Positions 44,665 through 52,217 of a DNA stretch of 63,022 nucleotides are shown piece after piece. A model generated the notes under the pieces. It saw nothing but the letters and a program-made list of their open reading frames with translations, had not been told where the DNA came from and searched no databases. The stretch comes from Flavobacteriales bacterium (lineage in GTDB: Bacteria > Bacteroidota > Bacteroidia > UBA10329): assembly GCA_020635535.1 (NCBI GenBank), contig JACJZP010000019.1:1-63022 (forward strand), written 5' to 3'. The position numbers and the translations under genes were made by a program. Numbering within the stretch: position 1 is the first letter of the stretch; every line of letters begins with the position of its first letter.

Positions 44665-44802
44665 TTCCCGCTTCCTCAACTGCAAGAGTTGGCAAATTCC
44701 ACTTTGAAAGATGTCAGAATTTCTGACCATCATAATCGCGCAAAGATATAAGAATTCACTAGCCTGAAAGGGCTACTACCATTCTGAACGAGGTCAAGTA
44801 AA

Positions 44803-46425
44803 TTACTTCTGAAGTGCAACTGGCTTTAGTTGAATAGCTCTATTGATCTCAAAATAGGCGGTATTCTCGGGAACGAACAACTTCTCAGATTTAAAGAGGT
44901 ATCCATCCGATTCGTAGGCGATATTATAGTTCTCTCCAGGATGAAGTATCAGCACAAACTTGCCATTGTCAGGTCTTGGCCTATAGACCCCGAACAATTC
45001 TCCAGACTCGTTATCCGTAACCCTAATTGTGACACCATCTGGGCGTTTACCATTTGCATCTGCAACAATCTCTCCTTTGTAAACAGTTAGCGGCACTTCC
45101 CTTTCCGTGTCAAGATTTACCAGATAGATGTCCTTTCCACCGTACCCTTGGCCGTTGGAAGACGAATAATAGGCTCGTTTCCCATCTGGGGTCATCACAA
45201 AGAAGTATTCATCATCAGGCGTATTCATCGGATGACCAATATTCATTGGGGTTGACCATTTCCCATTTTCCTCTATCGAGAAGAAAATGTCGTATCCTCC
45301 CATGCTGCTATGTCCTTTTGAACTGAAGAACAGCGTTTTTCCATCTGGATGAATGAAAGGCGCCTCCTCATCATACTTTGTATTGATCACCTCACCAAGG
45401 TTCTCTGCCACAGCCCACTCCCCAGTTGGCAAACGCTTACTTCTAAAAATATCCATTCCACCCTGACCACTCCTATCAGAAGTGAAGTACAATGTCTGAC
45501 CATCTGCAGACACTGTTGCATGGGTTTCTCTGAAAGGGGAGTTAACATTCTCATTGAGCAGCATAGGTTCGCTCCAAGAACTTCCCTTCAACTGGCACAC
45601 GTAGATATTACCATCCCCGAAATCATCCCTATAGATATAAAGCTCCTGACCGTCAGCTGAAAGCCCAATTGTAGCCTCATGACCTTCTGTATTTATCTTC
45701 TTTCCGATACCCGTTGGTTTCCCCCAAGTGCCATCTTCCTGCTTTTGCGAAACGAAAATGTCTTCGAAATACTTATCGTCCAGATCAAGTAGACCCCCTG
45801 TGCATGTAGGTCTACGGGAAGTAAAGATCAGCATACTTTCAGATGCATCGACAACTGCAGCATACTCATCGTAAATGGAATTGATGTTCTCTCCCAAATT
45901 CTGCTTTGAAACACCGATGGGCGATTCAACCACAAGCTTACCATTATGGCAGGTCTGAATCATCCACTCAACCTCTTCCTTCTTCTCGCGAGGCAGATTC
46001 TTTTCTTCTTCAATGTACTTACGGTAGGCAGCTATGGCGTTATCAAATTGAGAATCCAAATGGTAGGCGCGGCCTAAGTAGTAGTAGGTATCAATCGGGG
46101 CTTTCGTCTCTTTGGGACTGTCCTTTGCTTTGTCACTGATTCCCGAAACCGCCTTTTCCAAGTAGGGAACAGCTTCGTTTTTCTTACCATTTATAAGAAG
46201 GTAAGACCTACCAACTTTGTAACTGATATGGGCATTCTTAGGATCAATCTCCAAAAGATCGAGGAAGTTTTTGACAGAACGGAGAGGTTTCCCTGCTTCC
46301 AACTGTTCATTGGCTACAGGATACACTCTTTTGAAGTGAGCATCCTTATCAACCTTTCGTTGGGCATATCCATTACCCACGAACAAAATGATGACTGCGA
46401 AAGCAAGAAGTAGCGGTCGACTCAT
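44803..46425 (-). CDS. TPR/PD40/CarboxypepD-like core protein, no OmpA domain
   Basis: 540 residues from the ATG at 46425 (an ATG three codons upstream at 46434 is also possible). Signal peptide MSRPLLLAFAVIILFVGNGYAQ. TPR-like helices about 30-165 (LGRAYHLDSQFDNAIAAYRK), PD40 propeller about 170-440 (QNLGENINSIYDEYAAVV, SMGGYDIFFSIEENGKW, GYGGKDIYLVNL) and a CarboxypepD-like domain about 450-535 (GELFGVYRPRPDNGKFVLIL). It ends where the next gene's product goes on into its coiled coil, so it looks like a minimal paralogue of that protein. First gene of the five-gene envelope cluster; no clear consensus promoter was found upstream. Confidence 0.87.
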   Translation of the reverse strand: MSRPLLLAFAVIILFVGNGYAQRKVDKDAHFKRVYPVANEQLEAGKPLRSVKNFLDLLEIDPKNAHISYKVGRSYLLINGKKNEAVPYLEKAVSGISDKAKDSPKETKAPIDTYYYLGRAYHLDSQFDNAIAAYRKYIEEEKNLPREKKEEVEWMIQTCHNGKLVVESPIGVSKQNLGENINSIYDEYAAVVDASESMLIFTSRRPTCTGGLLDLDDKYFEDIFVSQKQEDGTWGKPTGIGKKINTEGHEATIGLSADGQELYIYRDDFGDGNIYVCQLKGSSWSEPMLLNENVNSPFRETHATVSADGQTLYFTSDRSGQGGMDIFRSKRLPTGEWAVAENLGEVINTKYDEEAPFIHPDGKTLFFSSKGHSSMGGYDIFFSIEENGKWSTPMNIGHPMNTPDDEYFFVMTPDGKRAYYSSSNGQGYGGKDIYLVNLDTEREVPLTVYKGEIVADANGKRPDGVTIRVTDNESGELFGVYRPRPDNGKFVLILHPGENYNIAYESDGYLFKSEKLFVPENTAYFEINRAIQLKPVALQK

Positions 46426-46515
46426 ATGACACATATCGGTTTGCTGATCAATAGGTCAGTCAAGTTAAAATCAATCCGAATTCAGTTTTCGGATGCACCC
46501 GATACGCAAATTAGA

Positions 46516-47865
46516 CTAAATGGTTCTATTGATATCCCAATTCTCTAAATAATCGGCCACTTTACGAACAAAAGAGCCACCCAAAGCACCATCAACAATG
46601 CGATGATCGTACGAATGCGAGAGGAACATCATGTGTCTGATCGCGATGGCATCGCCTGATGGTGTTTCAATTACCGCTGGCTTTTTTCTGATAGCGCCAA
46701 CAGCCATGATTGCCACTTGCGGCTGATTGATAATTGGCGTTCCCATCACATTGCCGAACGTTCCAACATTTGTGACAGTATATGTTCCGCCTTGGATTTC
46801 CTCTGGAGCCAGCTTGTTGTTCCGAGCACGATTAGCAAGGTCGTTCACAGCCTTGGTCAACCCGAGCAGACTCATCTGATCTGCATTCTTGATAACAGGC
46901 ACAATTAGATTTCCATCAGGTCTGGCTGTTGCCATTCCCATATTGATGGATTTACGCTTGATGATGTTCTGACCATCCAACGAAACATTCACACCCGGCA
47001 TGTCTTTAATCGCCTTCACCAATGCTTCAATAAAAATCGGAGTGAATGTCAGTTTCTCTCCTTCTCGCTTCAAGAATGCATCCTTCACCTTATCGCGCCA
47101 CATGACAATGTTCGTAACATCGGCTTCCACGTAACTTGTAACGTGCGGTGAAGTATGCTTACTCATTACCATGTGTTCGGCAATGAGTTTGCGCATGCGA
47201 TCCATTTCAACGATCTCATCGCCCGGCATTAGCGGCACAGCCACCTTTCCAATGTGAGCTGTTGAAGACTTTTGCGCTGCAACCGCAGGTGCAGCAGTTG
47301 GCTGAGCAACCGTTTGAGTTTCTGTTTGCGTGCCGCGATTTGGCAGATAGCTGAGAATATCAGATTTGGTCACTCTTCCACCCTGTCCGCTACCTTCAAT
47401 GGTTTCCAATTCCTGAACAGAAACTCCTTCTGTTTTGGCTATAGTCCTGACCAATGGTGAATAGAAACGCCCACTATCCGAACGCTTTGGAATCTCGCCC
47501 ACTTCGGCTGCTCCGTTTGCTGAATGACCGTTAGATGCAACCGAAACTGCTTCAGCAACTGGTTGTGGCTTTTCGTCTTTTGTTGGCTCTGGTGATTTTG
47601 GTGCAGGTTCTGCAGATGCTCCGGCTTCGGTAGTGATGTACGCCACAGGACTTCCAACCTGTACCACATCATCTGCCTGACAGCATTGCTCGGCAAGCAC
47701 ACCTTCAACCGGAGAAGGAATCTCGCTATCTACCTTATCGGTAGCGATCTCCATGATCGGCTCATCCAACTCAACAGTATCTCCAACCTCCTTCAACCAA
47801 CGGATAACCGTTGCTTCTGCCACACTTTCGCCCATCTTGGGCATCAACACTTCAACTTTAGCCAT
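46516..47865 (-). CDS. 2-oxo acid dehydrogenase E2 (dihydrolipoyl acyltransferase)
   Basis: 449 residues. The N-terminal lipoyl domain (about 1-78) has the lipoyl-lysine in EIATDKVDSEIPSP. An Ala/Pro/Glu linker leads to the E3/E1-binding domain (about 133-170, YSPLVRTIAKTEGVSVQEL, GGRVTKSDIL), a Gln/Thr/Ala linker, and the catalytic domain (about 215-449) with active-site SYDHRIVDGALGG. It transfers an acyl group from lipoate to CoA. The single lipoyl domain and catalytic core fit the branched-chain 2-oxo acid complex best, but 2-oxoglutarate or pyruvate complexes are not excluded. No E1 or E3 gene adjoins. It has a strong promoter whose -33 box lies in a palindromic repeat. Confidence 0.93.
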   Translation of the reverse strand: MAKVEVLMPKMGESVAEATVIRWLKEVGDTVELDEPIMEIATDKVDSEIPSPVEGVLAEQCCQADDVVQVGSPVAYITTEAGASAEPAPKSPEPTKDEKPQPVAEAVSVASNGHSANGAAEVGEIPKRSDSGRFYSPLVRTIAKTEGVSVQELETIEGSGQGGRVTKSDILSYLPNRGTQTETQTVAQPTAAPAVAAQKSSTAHIGKVAVPLMPGDEIVEMDRMRKLIAEHMVMSKHTSPHVTSYVEADVTNIVMWRDKVKDAFLKREGEKLTFTPIFIEALVKAIKDMPGVNVSLDGQNIIKRKSINMGMATARPDGNLIVPVIKNADQMSLLGLTKAVNDLANRARNNKLAPEEIQGGTYTVTNVGTFGNVMGTPIINQPQVAIMAVGAIRKKPAVIETPSGDAIAIRHMMFLSHSYDHRIVDGALGGSFVRKVADYLENWDINRTI

Positions 47866-47884
47866 TGCTACAATTTTGGGAGGG

Positions 47885-47914
47885 CAAAGATAACTATCAG
47901 ACAGCCCCCTCCAA
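47885..47914 (-). promoter_or_regulatory. Promoter of the E2 gene, -33 box inside the palindromic repeat
   Basis: On the minus strand TTG (47914-47912), exactly 19 nt, then TATCTTTG (47892-47885), 19 nt before the ATG at 47865. Full consensus. The TTG lies in the flank of palindrome copy C. Confidence 0.75.
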
Positions 47915-47934
47915 CTCCCCCAAAGGGGGAGTGA
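47904..47934. repeat. Interspersed palindromic repeat, copy C (variant)
   Basis: GCCCCCTCCAACTCCCCC-AAA-GGGGGAGTGA. ACTCCCCC (47914-47921) pairs with GGGGGAGT (47925-47932) around AAA. Same layout as copies A and B (C-rich arm, AAC, C-rich stem, A/T loop, G-rich stem) but with different stem bases, so a sister subfamily. Confidence 0.75.
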
Positions 47935-47937
47935 TGG

Positions 47938-49962
47938 TCAGCGACCGAGATTTCGGAAACCCTTGAACACAATATTCAGATCATTCGCTACGCGATAATC
48001 CTTCGCGTAAAGCATGTTCAAACGTGTCAATCCCTCTTCGTCTGGCTCGCCAGCTTCCAATCCGTCCAATGGATTGAGAACTGAATCTGCAATCTTCGGC
48101 AATTGGAAGTTATGGTCAGCATTGAGGTCTTTGATGTAGCCGACCCATGTTCGTTTTCCGATGAGGACAAGTAGGATATTCTTTAAAAGCCCAAACGGAC
48201 TTTTAATCGCCCAAATGATTATTGGGCTAAGTGCCAGAAAGAGAATCGCCAGCACGACATCCAGCAATCGTTTTATCCGCTGATTGGTCGGTTTGGTGAT
48301 GGCATTTATACCGAAAGCATACAGATCGCCCGCAGTATTGATGGAGTTACTACCGATAAGAAACATAGTTTCGCTGGGCGCAATCTTGAAATCCACTTCC
48401 GGGAAGTTGGTCTGCGTCATGCAATCGATAATCCGCTGCGCGGGAATGTCTTTCGCGCAGAAGATCACCTCGCCAATGTTCTGAATACGAATGAATTCAT
48501 CCAGTTTTGAAAGGTCGTTCTCATCTGAAACTTCATATCGGCCAACAAACCCGAGTGTTTTAAACGTGTCTTTCAACAGATTCTCAACGCGAGCTATTTC
48601 ACCTGATCTACCAACGACCAAAAAGCGCTTTGTCTTTTCACTATTTAGATTGAATCCGCTCACCTTCAAAAGATGAAGCACAAATCTCACAAGTGGAATG
48701 ATCATCAACGCCCAAAGCGAACCAATGAGAATAACTGCGCGACTGAAACGCACTTGCTCGCCCATCAATCCATAACCTATTAATATGATAGCCGAGCCCG
48801 CCACCAGACCTTTCACTACATTGGAGAGCTTGATCGGCTTATCGTAACCGCCCGAAAAGTGCATGGAAACGAGCCAGATCAGCACGTAAACTGGCAACAC
48901 AAACAGGAAGAATTCCTTCGGGTAATGCAATCCTTCGCCAGCTTTTACCGATGATTCCCAATAGGTGGAAATAACGAACAACCCTGCGTAAATGAGTGCT
49001 CCGTCCAAAAGTGGCAACGCAATTCGCTTCGCAAATCGATTGGCCACCGAAATAGAAGCCCGCAACAAAATGGCGAAGTTGATGAGCAACGAGAACATCT
49101 GCGCGCGCTCCTTTGAAAAATGCTTCTTGGCGAAAATGGCCATCGCATTGTAGAACACGAACACGTAATTCAGGCTTCCCTTTTTGGTGCTTTCCCCTTT
49201 GTAATGAATGATGCGCGCCTCTGGATAATAGTAGTTTTTGTAGCCGCCTTTGATGATGCGATACGACAGGTCGATATCCTCTCCGTACATGAAGTAATCC
49301 TCATCCAGCAGTCCGACCTTATCCAACGCTTCCTTGCGCATTAGCATGAACGCACCCGAGAGCACTTCAATCTCGTGCGTTTCGTCTTTATCCAAATACG
49401 AAAGATGGTATTTCCCAAACCGCTTGGATTTTGGGAACAACCAACTCAGACCGAAAATCTTGTAAAACGCCACTTCAGGCGTTGGAAGGCTACGCTTGCT
49501 TTCGGGAAGGAATTTCCCTTTACCATCCACCATGTTGATGCCGAGCCCGCCAGCATCAGTATGCTCATCCATGAACTTGACAACTTTCTCAAAAGTGTCG
49601 GCTTCGACCAACGTGTCAGGGTTGAGTAAAAGCACGTACTCACCAGTAGCCAATCGCATTGCTTGATTATTGGCTTTGGAAAACCCAACGTTGTCCTTGT
49701 TTGCGATAAGCTTCACTGAAGGAAACTTGGCCTCGACCATGGCCACCGAACCATCTACCGAGTTATTGTCCACCACAAAAACTTCTGATGGTACGTTCTC
49801 AATGGCGGTCATTACAGATTGCAGGCACTGCTCCAAGAAGTGCTGCACATTATAATTGACGATGACGATGGAAAGCTTCAGAGCCTTGATTTTGGTTTGG
49901 CGAATATCTGAAACGTAGTTCAGCGAAGCTAATTCCCGTAAACCTTGAATTAATCCTGCCAT
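47938..49962 (-). CDS. GT2 glycosyltransferase fused to a degenerate sugar-phosphotransferase
   Basis: 674 residues from the ATG at 49962. Frame is open to 50034, but that start would overlap the divergent gene and its promoter. Residues about 28-300 are a GT2 domain, rhamnosyl/WcaA type (LSIVIVNYNVQHFLEQ, VVDNNSVDGSV, LLNPDTLVEADT, FMYGEDIDLSYRI). Then four or five helices, a Rossmann-like segment (KRFLVVGRSGEIARVENLL), two more helices and an end (YAKDYRVANDLNIVFKGF) that matches the tail of polyprenyl-phosphate sugar transferases. The catalytic stretch between is missing: no R-G-D-D-E-P-like motif is seen. Probably a membrane-anchored glycosyltransferase that kept only the fold of its phosphotransferase partner. 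Confidence 0.85.
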   Translation of the reverse strand: MAGLIQGLRELASLNYVSDIRQTKIKALKLSIVIVNYNVQHFLEQCLQSVMTAIENVPSEVFVVDNNSVDGSVAMVEAKFPSVKLIANKDNVGFSKANNQAMRLATGEYVLLLNPDTLVEADTFEKVVKFMDEHTDAGGLGINMVDGKGKFLPESKRSLPTPEVAFYKIFGLSWLFPKSKRFGKYHLSYLDKDETHEIEVLSGAFMLMRKEALDKVGLLDEDYFMYGEDIDLSYRIIKGGYKNYYYPEARIIHYKGESTKKGSLNYVFVFYNAMAIFAKKHFSKERAQMFSLLINFAILLRASISVANRFAKRIALPLLDGALIYAGLFVISTYWESSVKAGEGLHYPKEFFLFVLPVYVLIWLVSMHFSGGYDKPIKLSNVVKGLVAGSAIILIGYGLMGEQVRFSRAVILIGSLWALMIIPLVRFVLHLLKVSGFNLNSEKTKRFLVVGRSGEIARVENLLKDTFKTLGFVGRYEVSDENDLSKLDEFIRIQNIGEVIFCAKDIPAQRIIDCMTQTNFPEVDFKIAPSETMFLIGSNSINTAGDLYAFGINAITKPTNQRIKRLLDVVLAILFLALSPIIIWAIKSPFGLLKNILLVLIGKRTWVGYIKDLNADHNFQLPKIADSVLNPLDGLEAGEPDEEGLTRLNMLYAKDYRVANDLNIVFKGFRNLGR

Positions 49963-49985
49963 ACTACCATTCACCAACCCATATA

Positions 49986-50015
49986 TTGCAAAAACCATCT
50001 GATCGGGTACATTCG
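49986..50015 (+). promoter_or_regulatory. Promoter of the collagen-like gene
   Basis: TTG at 49986-49988, exactly 19 nt, then TACATTCG at 50008-50015 (one mismatch to TAnnTTTG), 17 nt before the ATG. Confidence 0.6.
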
Positions 50016-50032
50016 TTACACAGTTTATTACC

Positions 50033-51481
50033 ATGAAAAGATCTTACCAACTGTTACTCGGGCTGTTTTGCCTTTCTCATTCGGTATTTGCTCAAGACAA
50101 TATGGGCATTGGTACCATTGCGCCACATCCAGACGCGGTACTGGAACTCTCCGCCACCGACAAAGGATTGCTGATTCCAAGAATGACACAAGCTCAACGG
50201 CTAGCCATTAATCCGGCTGCATCAGCGCAAGGCTTGTTGGTCTATGACGTAGATGACAACTCTTTCTGGTATTGGAACGGGGCGCAATGGATTCAAGCTA
50301 TCGGCCCGCAGGGTCCTATTGGACCGCAAGGACCAACCGGCATCAACGGTACAGCAGGAGCAACAGGGCCGACCGGTTCAACAGGACCAACTGGAGCCAA
50401 TGGATTGGATGGAGCTGCTGGAGCAACAGGAGTCACTGGTCCAACAGGAGCAAATGGTATTGATGGCACCACAGGGCCAACAGGGCCGACAGGTGCTGAT
50501 GGTTCAGACGGAGCAACTGGTCCTACTGGTCCCACAGGTGCAGCTGGAGCAACAGGAGCCCAAGGACCAACTGGGCCGCAGGGAATTGCTGGTGCCACTG
50601 GAGCAACAGGGGCGCAAGGCCCTACAGGACCTTCTGGGACTAATGGAGCAACTGGACCTACTGGTGCTCAGGGAGTACAGGGAAATCAGGGACCAACCGG
50701 ACCTGCGGGTGCAACCGGCCCCTTGATCTCCGCTTCAAATGGCCAAACCCTTTATTACAATGGAGTGTGGAGTGCAACAAGTAACCTTTACAATGACGGA
50801 ACAAACGTTGGCGTTGGGAACACTTCTCCAACCGAGCGATTAGAGGTGAACGGAAACGCGGTATTTACTGGAACAGTAGTATCGCAAGGATTAGCCATCA
50901 ACGAAATAGCAATTGCTGAGAACACAAACACGGGTGGACCTGATAACGCTTATCATACCATAACCTGTCCAACAGGATATGTAATGATAAGTCTGGGAAT
51001 AAACGCTTCTGATAGACTTGACGGTGGCGAGATGACCAATTGCGTTAAACTGAATGACCTTGTAACCTCCACCCAAACGTGGCGGGGCCGTGGTGCTGGT
51101 GTTTCTGCCAGTGGCACTTCAACTAATACGTTCGACCCAAACGTGGATAATCAGTATCATAATTGTTCATGCGCATCAAATGAGGTAGCAACTGGGTTTG
51201 AAGTTTATTCGAATGACAGGCTTGACGGCTCAATCAAACTTCGATGTGCTACCCTTAAATCTGGCTACAGCCTTGCAAATAATACCACTCAAACCATCAA
51301 CGGATACGCGGTTCGTGGTATAATGTCAATTCAAAGCGTCCCATGGAACAGAGGTCAGGACGATCAGTATCATGTTGCCACATGTCCTGCTGGCACATTT
51401 CTTACAGGACTTGTTATCTACGCATCAGACCGACTGGATGGGCAAATGCGCTGCTACTGTTCTGGAATCAAGAAGAACTAG
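50033..51481 (+). CDS. Secreted collagen-like protein with three YH/DRLDG repeats
   Basis: 482 residues. Signal peptide MKRSYQLLLGLFCLSHSVFAQ. Residues 23-88 are the head common in Bacteroidota secreted repeat proteins (MGIGTIAPHPDAVLELSATD, KGLLIPRMTQAQR, FWYWNGAQW). Residues 91-231 are about 47 uninterrupted Gly-X-Y triplets, mostly GPT, GAT and GAQ. A linker (NVGVGNTSPTERLEVNG) leads to a C-terminal region with three Cys-containing repeats (304-337, 372-405, 443-476), each Y-H, then C, then DRLDG and C. It probably trimerises into a surface stalk with C-terminal heads. No T9SS sorting domain is seen, so its route past the outer membrane is unclear. Confidence 0.87.
   Translation: MKRSYQLLLGLFCLSHSVFAQDNMGIGTIAPHPDAVLELSATDKGLLIPRMTQAQRLAINPAASAQGLLVYDVDDNSFWYWNGAQWIQAIGPQGPIGPQGPTGINGTAGATGPTGSTGPTGANGLDGAAGATGVTGPTGANGIDGTTGPTGPTGADGSDGATGPTGPTGAAGATGAQGPTGPQGIAGATGATGAQGPTGPSGTNGATGPTGAQGVQGNQGPTGPAGATGPLISASNGQTLYYNGVWSATSNLYNDGTNVGVGNTSPTERLEVNGNAVFTGTVVSQGLAINEIAIAENTNTGGPDNAYHTITCPTGYVMISLGINASDRLDGGEMTNCVKLNDLVTSTQTWRGRGAGVSASGTSTNTFDPNVDNQYHNCSCASNEVATGFEVYSNDRLDGSIKLRCATLKSGYSLANNTTQTINGYAVRGIMSIQSVPWNRGQDDQYHVATCPAGTFLTGLVIYASDRLDGQMRCYCSGIKKN
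50303..50725 (+). repeat. Collagen-like Gly-X-Y repeat tract
   Basis: About 47 consecutive GGN-initiated triplet-codon units (GGA/GGT/GGC CCA/GCA ACA/ACT), low-complexity at DNA level and prone to length change. Confidence 0.85.
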
Positions 51482-51482
51482 C

Positions 51483-52100
51483 CTACTTCGCCAACGAACT
51501 TTCGTAAGGAACGCGGTTTACCAACGACCGACCAAGGGTCAGTTCGTCCGTGTATTCTAACCCGCCACCTATGGAAACGCCACGCGCCAAGGTGCTGAGT
51601 TTTACATCGAACTTCTGTAGCTGCCGCGAGAGGTAGAAATTGGTGGTATCGCCTTCCATGGTAGTGGTAAGGGCAAAGATCACTTCCTTCACCTCGCCCG
51701 ATTGTAGGCGTTCTACCAAAGGCGCAATGTGTAGGTCGCTGGGGCCAATGCCATCCAGTGGCGAAATGATGCCGCCCAGCACGTGGTACAACCCTTTGAA
51801 CTGCTCGGTATTTTCTATTGAAACCACATCGCGGATGTCTTCCACCACGCAGATGGTAGAATGGTCGCGTCTTTGGTCAGAGCAGATGTCACACACCTCT
51901 CTATCGGTAATATTGAAACACTCCTTGCAGTACTGCACTTGTTCCTGCAATTGAAGGAATGTGTTCCCGAATTTCCGAAGCTCCTGTGGGTCTTTCTTCA
52001 GTAGATGCAGCACAAAACGGAAAGCCGTCTTCTGCCCTACGCCTGGTAATTGCGCAAACTCATCTACCGCTTGCTGAAGAATTTTGGAAACGAGATTCAT
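51483..52100 (-). CDS. recR: Recombination mediator protein RecR
   Basis: 205 residues, full length. Works with RecO (and RecF) to load RecA on gapped DNA. A helix-hairpin-helix (FAQLPGVGQKTAFRFVLHLL), a four-Cys zinc finger (YCKECFNITDREVCDIC) and a Toprim domain (ICVVEDIRDVVSIENT, then ALTTTMEGDTTNFYL) are followed by a C-terminal segment (LARGVSIGGGLEYTDELTLG). It converges on the collagen-like gene with a 1-nt gap and is divergent from the symporter. No dnaX or ybaB neighbour is seen here. Confidence 0.96.
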   Translation of the reverse strand: MNLVSKILQQAVDEFAQLPGVGQKTAFRFVLHLLKKDPQELRKFGNTFLQLQEQVQYCKECFNITDREVCDICSDQRRDHSTICVVEDIRDVVSIENTEQFKGLYHVLGGIISPLDGIGPSDLHIAPLVERLQSGEVKEVIFALTTTMEGDTTNFYLSRQLQKFDVKLSTLARGVSIGGGLEYTDELTLGRSLVNRVPYESSLAK

Positions 52101-52217
52101 TGGGACGAAGATAACGGATGCCGTAACCTTTCCGAAGCGTAGTTACACACAATCTTGGGTTGATTAACTCGTAATGGAAGAACCGTTTCAACGGTAAGAA
52201 GAAGATAATTTCGAATC

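Noticed and set aside
31006..46434. Calling the cluster a type IX secretion locus (porE or gliding genes)
   Set aside because: Only the domain core resembles PorE; no porP/sprF, porK-N, sprA or gld genes are present, so a specific symbol is not justified.
46504..46511. CTAATTTG on the minus strand as the promoter of the envelope cluster
   Set aside because: Only one base separates TA and TTTG, so it does not fit TAnnTTTG, and no TTG is well placed.
49963..50034. Extension of the GT2 fusion to an ATG at 50034
   Set aside because: It would run over the promoter and ATG of the divergent collagen-like gene; the GT2 domain starts well after 49962.
50293..50598. Pro/Val-rich minus-strand frame inside the collagen-like tract
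   Set aside because: Mirror of the Gly-X-Y codons; the plus strand has signal peptide and domains.
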